A stretch of 28,244 nt of DNA, from positions 1 to 28,244 of the forward strand of contig JAKSDC010000099.1 of NCBI GenBank assembly GCA_022360275.1, in the 5' to 3' direction. This DNA comes from Chlorobiales bacterium (GTDB taxonomy: Bacteria > Bacteroidota > Chlorobiia > Chlorobiales > Chlorobiaceae). The position numbers were made by a program, and so were the translations under genes. The notes under the pieces are model-generated. The model did not search any database. It saw only the letters and a program-made list of their open reading frames with translations, and was not told where the DNA came from. This document shows, piece after piece, positions 7,440 through 15,879 of this stretch. Every line of letters begins with the position of its first letter. Within the stretch, counting starts at the first letter, position 1.

Positions 7440-7797
7440 TGAAGCTAAGTGTCAGGAAGGAAGCAAGAATCCTGAATCCAGAATACGGATTGACTGTCCA
7501 CGAAGTAGCACGAATTGGACATTTGGATAATCGGCAAAGGGAAATGACTATTGTCAAATGAATAATGAGGGGCAATGGAGGAATCTGGAAGCTGGAATTC
7601 TTGCTTCATCCCTTTTTCAATAGTCATTATTCAATATTCAATAGTAAATTCTCCCCGCTCTCCGGTCTCCTCCTTATCTTCCCCTCAGCCCAATCTTATA
7701 CTTACTCCTGCGCACGAAGTGCGCTAATCCTTACTCCTTAATTATCAACAACCTGCTATCTTCCCCATAGTACCCAGTACCCAAACTCTCGTCTCTC
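7440..7797. repeat. Word-repeat block with inverted arms (permease-ftsH gap)
   Basis: A 415-bp gap without a credible gene. 7459-7485 (GGAAGCAAGAATCC... ) is answered in inverted form by 7581-7608 (...GGAATTCTTGCTTC), and ACTATTGTCAAATGAATAATGA at about 7547-7568 by the inverse near 7616-7642 (CAATAGTCATTATTCAATATTC). 7697-7773 matches 10085-10195 in wording and order. 7461-7483 is identical to 22805-22827. No promoter was identified for the flanking genes. Confidence 0.65.
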
Positions 7798-9777
7798 CTA
7801 GGAGGCCGGTGCCACGCCGCTGCCTGCCTCGATAATTGCATCTATCTCCTCGTTGCTCAAAATCTCCTTTTCTATAAGAGCAGCAGCAAGGGCGTCGAGC
7901 AGGTTTTTTTTCTCGGAAAGGATACGTTTGGCGTTTTCCATGCACTCCGTGACGATATTGCGTACTTCAACATCGATCTGTAAAGCTGTTTCCTCGCTGT
8001 ATTCGCGCACGTGAGAATAGTCTTTGCCCAGAAATACCTCCTTATGGCCGTTCCCGTAGTTGATCGGGCCGAGTTTTTCGCTCATGCCCCAGTTGCGCAC
8101 CATTTTGCGGGCAATTTCCGTTGCCCGCTCAATATCATTTTCCGCCCCTGTACTGGTTTGATTGAAAACAAGCTTTTCAGCCGCTCTTCCGCCAAGTGCA
8201 TAGGTTATCATCGCGATAAGGTTGTCACGATCCTGTGTGTAGCGGTCTTCTTCCGGGAGATATGCCGTTTGTCCCAGAGAGCGTCCTCTCGGAATGATGG
8301 TTACCTTGTGAATCGGGTCGGACCCTTTGGTGAACTTTGCAACCAGAACATGGCCTGACTCGTGGTAGGCGGTGATTTTTTTCTGTTCGTCCGAGATGTA
8401 CATGCTTCTTCGTTCGGGGCCCATCAGTATTTTGTCTCTCGCTTCTTCGAAATTTTTCAGCGAGATGTCCTTGCGCCCCGCGCGTGAAGCCAGAAGGGCA
8501 GCTTCATTGATAAGGTTTGCAAGGTCGGCCCCTGAAAAACCCGGGGTACTCTGCGCTATTTTTTCGATATCGACGTCATGTGCCAAAGGTGTTTTACGGG
8601 AGTGGATCTTGAGTATGGCGACTCTCCCGCGGATGTCGGGTTTGTCGATGGTGATCTGACGATCGAACCTTCCCGGCCTCAGCAGGGCGGTATCGAGAAC
8701 ATCCGGGCGGTTGGTTGCTGCAATAAGGATAACGTTATCCTTTGTTGTAAAGCCATCCATTTCGACAAGAAGCTGGTTCAGCGTTTGCTCACGTTCATCG
8801 TGTCCCCCACCAAGCCCGGCGCCGCGGCTCCTTCCGACAGCGTCGATCTCGTCGATAAAGACAATACAGGGTGCATTTTTCTTGGCTGTCTCGAACAGGT
8901 CACGAACCCTTGCTGCACCGACACCGACAAACATCTCGACAAAATCCGCGCCGGATATGGAGAAAAACGGAACTTTGGCTTCTCCGGCAATGGCTTTGGC
9001 AAGCAGCGTTTTCCCGGTGCCCGGAGGACCCAGGAGAAGAACGCCTTTGGGGATCTTTCCGCCTATTTGCTGATACTTGTCAGGATTCATGAGGAAGTCT
9101 ACCGTTTCTCTCAGTTCCTCGACAGCTTCATCGACGCCGGCAACATCTTCGAAAGTGGTCTTGACATCGAAGTCGCTCATCAGTTTGGCTTTGCTTTTGC
9201 CAAAAGCGAAAATGTTTTTTTGAACTCCACCGTTCTGCATCGACATACGGCGGAAGATGAAAAAATATATTGCCGCAAAAATAAGCCATGGCGCGAGCAG
9301 AATCAGGAAATTGTTGAAGTCGTTCGTGCTTTCACGAACCTTTACTTCGATGCCTTTTTCAGCGAGTATGTTTGCTTGTTCGATCGAGAATTCAGGAATT
9401 CTGGTGACAAACCGGTCAACCTGGACCGTAGAGCCGTCGATCAGCTGAAGCATTACGGGCTTTTTCAGGGTACCTTTTAACAGGGCGGATCTGTCAGGGG
9501 CGGTTTCAACCGTAATCGAGACAAGCTGGTCCTGACCAAGTACTTTGCGGTACTCATTGTAGGTGATTTCTCTCGAGTCATCCTGTACGAAGAATCTCTG
9601 AAATACAAATATGAACACGAGAAACAGCATGATATAGATCAAAATCCTCGGGAACCGTTCTCTCGAACCCTCCACTTTTCCTCCTCCTCCGAACCATCCG
9701 CCGGAATCGGGATCCTGATCTTTCACCGGTTTGAATTTGTTTTCTGCCTGACGTTTTTTGCCCTCTTTATCGGCCAT
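7798..9777 (-). CDS. ftsH: ATP-dependent zinc metalloprotease FtsH
   Basis: 659 residues, normal for the family. FtsH is a hexameric membrane AAA+ protease that removes misfolded membrane proteins and some regulators. Order of parts: a charged N-terminus with a GGWFGGGGK linker; TM1 at about 43-63; a periplasmic domain to about 152; TM2 at about 155-176; the AAA domain with Walker A GPPGTGKT (250-257), Walker B CIVFIDEID (304-312) and second region of homology ATNRPDVLD-LRPGRFDR (354-373); then the M41 protease with HESGH at 472-476 (His472 and His476 bind Zn, Glu473 is catalytic), and Asp548 as probable third Zn ligand. The C-terminus IIEAGSGVAPAS is short. No SD is clear at the start. Chlorobi often have more than one FtsH. 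Confidence 0.97.
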   Translation of the reverse strand: MADKEGKKRQAENKFKPVKDQDPDSGGWFGGGGKVEGSRERFPRILIYIMLFLVFIFVFQRFFVQDDSREITYNEYRKVLGQDQLVSITVETAPDRSALLKGTLKKPVMLQLIDGSTVQVDRFVTRIPEFSIEQANILAEKGIEVKVRESTNDFNNFLILLAPWLIFAAIYFFIFRRMSMQNGGVQKNIFAFGKSKAKLMSDFDVKTTFEDVAGVDEAVEELRETVDFLMNPDKYQQIGGKIPKGVLLLGPPGTGKTLLAKAIAGEAKVPFFSISGADFVEMFVGVGAARVRDLFETAKKNAPCIVFIDEIDAVGRSRGAGLGGGHDEREQTLNQLLVEMDGFTTKDNVILIAATNRPDVLDTALLRPGRFDRQITIDKPDIRGRVAILKIHSRKTPLAHDVDIEKIAQSTPGFSGADLANLINEAALLASRAGRKDISLKNFEEARDKILMGPERRSMYISDEQKKITAYHESGHVLVAKFTKGSDPIHKVTIIPRGRSLGQTAYLPEEDRYTQDRDNLIAMITYALGGRAAEKLVFNQTSTGAENDIERATEIARKMVRNWGMSEKLGPINYGNGHKEVFLGKDYSHVREYSEETALQIDVEVRNIVTECMENAKRILSEKKNLLDALAAALIEKEILSNEEIDAIIEAGSGVAPAS

Positions 9778-9894
9778 TTGTGTTGATGTTCTGTTGTAAG
9801 GTCAAGGTAACTTGTCTTTTTTAAAGTAATTAAAAGTAAAACTATACGCGAACATTAAAAGTTTATCCCGAAGCTCCATTTCTCTAAGTGCTCA

Positions 9895-10230
9895 GGAATA
9901 CTTTGGAATCCTGAATCCGGAATGACAAACGACTCATGGAAGGAGAGAAGGCAAAGTAGGAGCCAGGACCCCCGACCCCTATCTTTTTACCCATTACCGA
10001 TAAATCTCGTCCCCTCGTCCTCCTGTCTCTCCAGCTCCCGCCTTCTCTTATCTTCTTCCTAACACCCAGCCTTCATCACAATCATATACTTGCTCCTGCG
10101 CACAAAGTTCATAGTCCTTACTCCTCAATTAAATTAAACAATTCAACACCTCAACGATTCAACAAATCAACATCCTGTTATCTTCTCCTTAGCACTCAAC
10201 ACTCAACACCACTTCCCTGTGCTATAGGAA
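9895..10230. repeat. Word-repeat block in the 9778-10363 gap (ftsH-gltX)
   Basis: The 586-bp gap between divergent ftsH and gltX has no gene. From 9895 it is built of family words: GGAATCCTGAATCCGGAATGAC, TTACCCATTACCGATAAATCTCG, 10085-10134 (near-copy of 7697-7742), ATTCAACACCTCAACGATTCAAC (near-copy of 209-240) and ATCAACATCCTGTTATCTTCTCC (near-copies at 7744 and 16074). The parts 9778-9894 and 10231-10363 are AT-rich and must carry the promoters. TATAGT at 10350-10355 lies only 8 nt before the gltX ATG, with no -35 match, so I do not call it. Confidence 0.65.
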
Positions 10231-10363
10231 TAACAGGTACTTTTTTTTAAATTCATTGCCTTTACACACCGGAAAACATATCATCAGGACACCTTGCAAA
10301 ATGGATGGCACAGGTATGCGTTTTGTGGCGGTCTTCCGGTCAATATCATTATAGTCTAACGTC

Positions 10364-11929
10364 ATGATGCAAACAGCTCCAGGTCAGCGGGTAAGAACAC
10401 GATTTGCACCATCACCTACCGGGTATCTTCATGTGGGGGGACTGCGTACAGCCCTTTATAATTATCTCTATGCAAAAAAAATGAACGGTGACTTCATTGT
10501 GAGAATCGAAGACACCGATCAGGCGCGTAAAGTGGAGGGTGCCGATAAAAGTTTGCTGAGAACTCTTGAGCTGACCGGAATTGTTCCCGATGAAAGCTTT
10601 ATTCACGGCGGTAATTTCGGTCCATACGTGCAATCCGAGAGGCTTGGTATCTATCAGCAGTACTGCCAGCAGCTTCTGGATCGGAAAAGTGCGTACTGTT
10701 GTTTTTCGACTGCCGAGGAACTGGAAGAAAATCGCAAGCTTCAGATGAAACAGGGGCTGCAGCCCAAGTACAACCGTAAGTGGCTGCCTGAAGATATGGG
10801 CGGCACGATGCCGGAAAGCGAGACCAGGAAAAAGATGAAAGAGGGGGCGCCTTATGTGGTTCGTATGAAGGTGCCCGATTACATATCCATCATGTTCGAT
10901 GATATTGTCCGTGGGCCGGTCGAGTTTGATTCGGCGACCGTTGACGATCAGGTGCTTATGAAATCCGACGGTTTTCCTACCTATCATTTTGCAAGTGTAA
11001 TCGATGATCATCTCATGGAGATCAGTCACGTTATCCGGGGTGAAGAGTGGCTGTCTTCAATGCCCAAACATCTTTTGCTCTATGAATTTTTCGGATGGGA
11101 GCCTCCCAGGGCGGCTCATTTGCCGCTTCTGCTCAATCCGGACCGGTCGAAGCTCAGCAAGCGTCAGGGAGATGTTGCTGTTGAAGATTTTATCAAAAAG
11201 GGATACAGCCCTGAAGCTATCATTAACTTCGTGGCTCTTCTTGGATGGAATGAAGGTGAAGGTTGCGAAAGGGAAGTGTACAGTCTCGAAGAGCTTGAGG
11301 AAACCTTCAGTCTCGAACGGATTGGCAAAGCAGGTGCGGTGTTCAACGTTGAAAAGCTTGGGTGGCTTGAAAAGCAGTACATCAAGAGCCGTCCGCAGGA
11401 AAAAATCATCAGCGCCATCAAGCCTCTGCTGCAGGATGAGCTTGAGAAAAGAGGCACCGACATGGATGTCGACCGCATTTCAAGCGATGAATACCTTGGT
11501 CGGGTTATAGATCTCATGAGGGAGCGGGTCAACTTCGAACATGAAATCGTCACCTTTTCGAGCTACTTCTTTTTCGACCCCGATGCGTATGATGAAAAGG
11601 CGGTGCAGAAGCGATGGGCTGCCGATACCAATACATTGCTCAGGGAGTTCATTGCCCTGCTTGAAAAAACCGATGATTTCAGTGCCGATAACCTCGAAGC
11701 GGTGCTCAAGGACTTTGTGGCGCCGAGGGGAAAAAAACCGGCATTTCTGATCCATCCCCTCAGAATACTGACCTCCGGTGTCGGATTCGGTCCCAGCTTG
11801 TACCATATGCTTGAAGTTTTCGGCAAAGAGACTGTTCTGCGCAGACTCAAGAAGGGAATCGAGACTGTCAATGCCCCGAAGCAGAATGAAGAGGGCTTGA
11901 ACACCAGAGGCATTGTTATCAGGGACTGA
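10364..11929 (+). CDS. gltX: Glutamyl-tRNA synthetase
   Basis: A 521-residue class-I aminoacyl-tRNA synthetase that charges tRNA-Glu; in phototrophs Glu-tRNA also feeds 5-aminolevulinate and hence bacteriochlorophyll synthesis. The HIGH-type signature is in APSPTGYLHVGGLRTALYNYL (H23-V-G-G26), and the KMSKS-type loop is KLSKRQGD at 263-270. IVRIEDTDQAR (45-55) is diagnostic of GluRS. The C-terminal anticodon-binding half extends to the end. Two ATGs stand in tandem (10364, 10367) and neither has an SD; the second is equally plausible. It is about 20 residues longer than a typical bacterial GluRS, with the excess in the C-terminal half. Whether it is discriminating cannot be judged by eye. Confidence 0.96.
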   Translation: MMQTAPGQRVRTRFAPSPTGYLHVGGLRTALYNYLYAKKMNGDFIVRIEDTDQARKVEGADKSLLRTLELTGIVPDESFIHGGNFGPYVQSERLGIYQQYCQQLLDRKSAYCCFSTAEELEENRKLQMKQGLQPKYNRKWLPEDMGGTMPESETRKKMKEGAPYVVRMKVPDYISIMFDDIVRGPVEFDSATVDDQVLMKSDGFPTYHFASVIDDHLMEISHVIRGEEWLSSMPKHLLLYEFFGWEPPRAAHLPLLLNPDRSKLSKRQGDVAVEDFIKKGYSPEAIINFVALLGWNEGEGCEREVYSLEELEETFSLERIGKAGAVFNVEKLGWLEKQYIKSRPQEKIISAIKPLLQDELEKRGTDMDVDRISSDEYLGRVIDLMRERVNFEHEIVTFSSYFFFDPDAYDEKAVQKRWAADTNTLLREFIALLEKTDDFSADNLEAVLKDFVAPRGKKPAFLIHPLRILTSGVGFGPSLYHMLEVFGKETVLRRLKKGIETVNAPKQNEEGLNTRGIVIRD

Positions 11930-11933
11930 TTAA

Positions 11934-12200
11934 ATGACAAATGGCGAATGACAATTGACTATTGTCTATTGAGTAATGGGGGTAGAGAAGGCAAAGGTCA
12001 AAAGGCAAAACAGCAGCCAGGAGATTGTGTTACATGTTAGGTGCTAGGTGTTAAGCAATGAGGGGAAGTGACTATTGACAAATGACTATTGTCCTATTGT
12101 CGAATGAATAATGGAAGGGAAGAAGGCAATATGTCAATAGTAAAATCTTCTCGGAGTCCTCTTATCTTCTCCACCAGTCACCAATCACGATTTACTGTCC
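11934..12200. repeat. Word-repeat block between gltX and tRNA-Phe
   Basis: After the gltX stop come repeated words such as AAATGGCGAATGACAATTGAC, TGACTATTGACAAATGACTATTG and CGAATGAATAATGGAAGGG, then inverse-sense words (GTCAATAGTAAAATCTTCTC, CTTATCTTCTCCACCAGTCACC). No ORF or terminator is evident. A Thr/Leu-rich AT stretch at 12200-12290 precedes the tRNA, and its promoter is not obvious. Confidence 0.6.
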
Positions 12201-12297
12201 TTCTCCCAGCACAAGACGTGATATCGACCTTTTTGCCTTTTGAATTTTTACTTTTGACTTTTTCCCCGCTATCTTTATATTTGCTGTCACGTTTCAA

Positions 12298-12373
12298 GGA
12301 CAGATAGCTCAGTTGGTAGAGCAAAGGACTGAAAATCCTTGTGTCGGGGGTTCGATTCCCTCTCTGTCCACCA
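12298..12373 (+). tRNA. tRNA-Phe (GAA)
   Basis: A complete 76-nt cloverleaf with encoded CCA. The acceptor stem GGACAGA (12298-12304) pairs with TCTGTCC (12363-12369); A73 is followed by CCA at 12371-12373. The D-arm is GCTC-AGTTGGTA-GAGC, the anticodon stem AAGGA/TCCTT encloses CTGAAAA with anticodon GAA, and the T-arm has GGTTCGATTCC. GAA reads both Phe codons. No integrase or att duplication flanks it. Confidence 0.97.
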
Positions 12374-12672
12374 GGTGACGGTGCCCTGATATCTGTCAGT
12401 TGAAGCCCCAAGCTTTTCATATCTTCTTTTTTCAGAATACAATAGCAAACCGGCAAAACAGGCAGGAAGTCTCTTCTTCTCTTTCCGGCGCCCTGGATTG
12501 AAGGATTGTTCAGGCATCCCGACATATCAGGATTGCAAATTGTGCGTATTTTTGTTTTGTTCATACATACTGACGGAGAAACTTTCCGGTCATGGGCCAT
12601 AGCAGCCAAGGCATTGTTTTGGCTGGACTTGTAAACAGGTAGTCGGCACAATTTGAAACGCTCAACTCAGGT

Positions 12673-13800
12673 ATGAATATTTCCACAGAGTTAGGTCGGG
12701 ATATCTGGCATAATCTTCAGGAGCCCGGTTCTTATGAGTGGTGGTATTTCGATGCCGAAGACCAGGACCAAGGCATGTCGCTTGTCTGTATCTGGTTTGC
12801 CGGCTTTGCGTTTTCACCCTATTACATGGATCACTATCTGGACTGGAAAGAAAACGGTTCAGACCCGCCAAAAGCCCTCGATTATGCAGCGTTCAGTTTT
12901 CAGCTCTATGAAAACGGACGTGAATCCGTCAATTTCATCAAGGAAGGACCTTCTGCGCTATTTGACAGTTCAGGGAACGATATCGATGTACGGTTTGAGA
13001 ACAACCGTTTCTATTATGACGGCGGGGAGCAGTCTTATGTCCTGGAAATAGCTTTTGACCATCCTGCCCGTCACCAGAAAGTCACTGCGAAGATTTTGTT
13101 TACGGTTAAGCACCGTTATTCGTACAGCAAATCCGATGTGAATAACAACGGAAGGGCTCCCCGTCACGAATGGCTGCTTACGTTGCCGAGAGCGGATGTT
13201 GCCGGTTCCCTGGTTGTGGAAGATACCCTGAAAAAAAAGAGCCGTACTATCACGGTTCGTGCAAAAGGTTACCACGACCATAATCTTGGCATCATGCCGG
13301 TGCATGAATATATCAATGCATGGTACTGGGGTAGGGCTTTTTCCGACAAGTACGATCTTGTCTACTATGTGATTTTTTTTAAAAACTCGGGATACAGGCC
13401 GCTTGCCCTCTGTATGCTGCATGACAATGCGGCCGGAGAGTTGATGGTGCATGAAGGTCTCGGGGTTGAAGCGTCCGGGCTGCGGCGGGGTTTGTTTGCT
13501 CCGGTTCACAACCGGAATCTGCGTTTTTCCCGCGATGATTTCCGTATGGAGATAGAGCAGGAGCAGGTGCTTGATTCCGGTCCTTTTTATTTACGATATG
13601 GCTCGGGCATAGTATTGCACAAGGATGGCCGGAACCACGTCGAGCTGAGGGGGATATCCGAGTTTCTCAGTCCCGGACGTCTCAAATTACCGGTGCTGAG
13701 ATTTTTTATCCGGTGCAGAGTCTGGCGTGACGGGGTCAAGTCGGGAATGTACGACAGGTATAATTTTTTCAAAACCTGGCTGCATTGGTTTAAACGCTGA
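12673..13800 (+). CDS. crtC: Carotenoid 1,2-hydratase CrtC
   Basis: A 375-residue protein of the CrtC/AttH lipocalin-like family, which adds water across the terminal C1-C2 double bond of acyclic carotenoid ends. In green sulfur bacteria this gives hydroxylated, glycosylatable ends of chlorobactene-type pigments. Diagnostic sequence: SYEWWYFDAED at 20-30, GYHDHNLG at 199-206, and WYWGRAF at 217-223; His and Trp residues in the last two segments are of the type implicated in catalysis in purple-bacterial CrtC. There is no signal peptide. The start ATG lacks an SD (actcaggtATG). It sits directly upstream of petC-petB, an arrangement I recall from Chlorobaculum tepidum, which supports both the function and the phylum. 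Confidence 0.85.
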   Translation: MNISTELGRDIWHNLQEPGSYEWWYFDAEDQDQGMSLVCIWFAGFAFSPYYMDHYLDWKENGSDPPKALDYAAFSFQLYENGRESVNFIKEGPSALFDSSGNDIDVRFENNRFYYDGGEQSYVLEIAFDHPARHQKVTAKILFTVKHRYSYSKSDVNNNGRAPRHEWLLTLPRADVAGSLVVEDTLKKKSRTITVRAKGYHDHNLGIMPVHEYINAWYWGRAFSDKYDLVYYVIFFKNSGYRPLALCMLHDNAAGELMVHEGLGVEASGLRRGLFAPVHNRNLRFSRDDFRMEIEQEQVLDSGPFYLRYGSGIVLHKDGRNHVELRGISEFLSPGRLKLPVLRFFIRCRVWRDGVKSGMYDRYNFFKTWLHWFKR

Positions 13801-13933
13801 AAATTTTTAAATTCGACCTCGTTTACGACCGACGGGGCAAAAGGCCGGCAACGGGTTCCGGGAAAACAGATGTCTCGGTTAAGAAGAGAATGTTTGCACG
13901 CTTAATACAAAGGTTCTCATGGATAATACTTGC

Positions 13934-13971
13934 GGGCGCCTCTCTTTATTTATTAATAAATAGAGGCGCCC
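13934..13971 (+). terminator. Strong GC stem with AT palindrome between crtC and petC
   Basis: Perfect 10-bp arms GGGCGCCTCT (13934-13943) and AGAGGCGCCC (13962-13971), with ATTTATT/AATAAAT as an inner palindrome and a CTTT bulge on one side. Only TTGTTT follows, so the U-tract is weak. It may be an intrinsic terminator for crtC, or a stem protecting the 5' end of petCB mRNA. It ends 45 bp before the petC start. Confidence 0.6.
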
Positions 13972-14016
13972 TTGTTTCAGGGGGCCTGGAAGTTATAAAA
14001 AAGGAGATAGGGAGTA

Positions 14017-14565
14017 ATGGCTCAAAACAGTAGTTTCAAAAGCCCTAAAAGGCTGAATTCGCTTCAGGGAGGCGCTGCCGATCAATCTTCCGGGGCTGTT
14101 CCCGGCGGTAAAGCGAGGGATGCGTCACTTGAGGGTATCGATTTCGAGCGCCGCAATTTTCTCGGAAAAACCGTTGGGGGAATCGGAGCGGTCGTGGCGG
14201 CAGGTGCGCTCTACCCGGTCGTTAAATACATTATCCCTCCGGCTGAAAAGGAAGTAAAGGAAAAAGACGAGGTCGTTGTCGGCAAGGTATCCGAAGTGCC
14301 TCCCGACACCGGTAAGATTTTTCAGTTCAACAAGGACAAGGTTATCGTCGTTAACAACGGCGGCAAACTTTCGGCTGTGAGTGCCGTTTGTACGCACCTC
14401 GGCTGCCTTGTTCAGTGGAAGGCCGATGAAGACATCATATACTGTGCATGTCACGGTGCCAGATACGAAGACAACGGCCAGATTATTTCAGGCCCTCAGC
14501 CTTTACCTTTGGCTCCTTATAACGTCAGGGTCGATGGTGACGATCTGGTGATTTCGAAAGCATAA
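14017..14565 (+). CDS. petC: Rieske iron-sulfur protein of the cytochrome bc-type complex
   Basis: 182 residues. A twin-arginine-like motif ERRNFLGK (44-51) precedes a single membrane anchor (about 53-74), so the protein is probably Tat-exported and stays anchored. The soluble domain carries CTHLGC (125-130) and CACHG (143-147): Cys125, His127, Cys143 and His146 bind the 2Fe-2S cluster, and Cys130-Cys145 should form the disulfide. After CHG the sequence is ARY, so the usual Ser that hydrogen-bonds the cluster is Ala148, while Tyr150 is kept. This is known to lower the midpoint potential and fits a menaquinol-oxidising complex. The SD AAGGAGATAGGGAG is clear. The gene is followed after 34 nt by petB, surely one operon. 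Confidence 0.95.
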   Translation: MAQNSSFKSPKRLNSLQGGAADQSSGAVPGGKARDASLEGIDFERRNFLGKTVGGIGAVVAAGALYPVVKYIIPPAEKEVKEKDEVVVGKVSEVPPDTGKIFQFNKDKVIVVNNGGKLSAVSAVCTHLGCLVQWKADEDIIYCACHGARYEDNGQIISGPQPLPLAPYNVRVDGDDLVISKA

Positions 14566-14599
14566 TTAAACTACTTGAACAACACGGGAGTCAAGAAAT

Positions 14600-15874
14600 A
14601 TGGCTGAAGAAAACAACAATATACAAGCGGCTGCATCGAAACCGTCGGTCCCAGACAAGCCAAAACCGCCGGCTGCCAAACCGTCAGCTCCGGGCAAGCC
14701 GAACCCTCCTGCACCAAAAACCGGTGCACCTGCCAAAGCCGGTCCGGCAAAGAGAGGCGTCTACAAGCCTTCCGAGGTACGGGCTGAAACAAACCCGTTC
14801 AAAGACAACAAGAGGGGGGCTGTGCAAAGCTGGATGCAGGAGCGTTTCTACATTCTGAACCCGGTTATCGATTATCTCAAGAAAAAAGAAGTCCCGCAGC
14901 ACCGTTTGTCTTTCTTTTACTATTTCGGTGGTCTGACCCTGTTTTTCTTTTCCATTCAGATCATCACCGGACTGCTGCTTCTGTTTTACTACCGTCCGAC
15001 TGAAGCCGAAGCGTTTGCGCGCTTTGTTTACATTCAGACCGAAGTGCCTTTCGGCTGGCTTATTCGCCAGGTGCATGCCTGGTCGGCCAACCTCATGGTG
15101 CTTATGGCGTTTATTCACATGTTCAGCACTTTCTTCATGAAAGCATACCGCAAACCCCGTGAGCTCATGTGGGTCAGCGGCTTCGTGCTTCTGATACTCA
15201 CGCTTGGTTTCGGTTTTACCGGATACCTGCTTCCGTGGAATGAGCTTGCCTACTTCGCTACACAGATCGGTACGGAAGTGCCGAAAGTTGCTCCGGGCGG
15301 GGAGTTCATCGTTCGACTGCTTCGCGGCGGTGAAGAGGTCGGCGGTGAAACCCTTACCCGTATGTTCGCCATGCATGTGGTGCTGTTGCCCGGGCTGGTC
15401 ATGCTCTTTCTTTCGGGGCATCTGTTCCTTGTTCAGGTTCTCGGTACCTCATCGCCGATAGGGTACAAGGAAGCGGGACTTATCAAAGGTTATGACAGGT
15501 TTTTCCCGGACTTTATCGTTAAAGACGGCGTTGCCTGGCTGATAGGTTTTGCGCTCCTGATTTACCTTGCGGTCGTGTTCCCGTGGGAGATCGGTGTAAA
15601 GGCCGATCCGCTTGCGGCCGCACCGGACGGCATCAAACCGGAATGGTATTTCTGGGCACAGTTCCAGCTTCTCAAGGATTTGAAATTCGAGGGGGGTGAA
15701 CTGCTTGCCATCATTATTTTCACCATCGGTGCAATCGTCTGGACTCTTGTTCCGTTCATGGACAAAAAGGCATCGAGAGAGGAGAAAAGTCCTCTGTTCA
15801 CCATCCTGGGACTTCTCGTGCTTGCATTTATGGTTATCGGTACTTTCAGGGTCTACCTGGAATACGGGTGGTAG
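14600..15874 (+). CDS. petB: Cytochrome b (fused b6 and subunit-IV type)
   Basis: A 424-residue quinol-oxidising subunit. Residues 13-52 form a Pro/Ala/Lys-rich, likely disordered cytoplasmic extension. Haem ligands are His159 and His173 in one helix and His259 and His274 in another; spacings of 14 and 15 are the b6f pattern rather than the 14/14 of bc1. The Qo motif PEWY is at 347-350. About seven membrane helices (near 106-128, 158-180, 190-212, 256-280, 312-328, 366-384, 398-418) match four b6 plus three subunit-IV helices in one chain. The SD is GGGAGTCAAG. No cytochrome c1 or f gene follows, as is known for green sulfur bacteria, where a membrane-bound cytochrome c is thought to accept electrons. 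The gene converges on the GH13 gene. Confidence 0.95.
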   Translation: MAEENNNIQAAASKPSVPDKPKPPAAKPSAPGKPNPPAPKTGAPAKAGPAKRGVYKPSEVRAETNPFKDNKRGAVQSWMQERFYILNPVIDYLKKKEVPQHRLSFFYYFGGLTLFFFSIQIITGLLLLFYYRPTEAEAFARFVYIQTEVPFGWLIRQVHAWSANLMVLMAFIHMFSTFFMKAYRKPRELMWVSGFVLLILTLGFGFTGYLLPWNELAYFATQIGTEVPKVAPGGEFIVRLLRGGEEVGGETLTRMFAMHVVLLPGLVMLFLSGHLFLVQVLGTSSPIGYKEAGLIKGYDRFFPDFIVKDGVAWLIGFALLIYLAVVFPWEIGVKADPLAAAPDGIKPEWYFWAQFQLLKDLKFEGGELLAIIIFTIGAIVWTLVPFMDKKASREEKSPLFTILGLLVLAFMVIGTFRVYLEYGW

Positions 15875-15879
15875 GAAAG

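Noticed and set aside
8578..9480. A 300-codon plus-strand ORF opposite ftsH
   Set aside because: It is a shadow of the FtsH coding strand, with an improbable amino-acid mix and no SD. FtsH is unmistakable in this interval.
7440..10230. CRISPR array as an explanation of the word repeats
   Set aside because: Repeats are degenerate, of unequal length and spacing, with no constant repeat/unique spacer pattern and no cas genes.
12298..12373. tRNA-Phe as an integration site for a mobile element
   Set aside because: No integrase, no duplicated tRNA 3' end, and the neighbours are core genes.
12178..12651. Minus-strand ORFs with NRTPDTRIFSPLLYQLSYLS and ESNPRHKDFQSFALPTELS peptides
   Set aside because: These are the antisense translation of tRNA-Phe at 12298-12373, a well-known annotation artefact. 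No start signal or homology supports real proteins.
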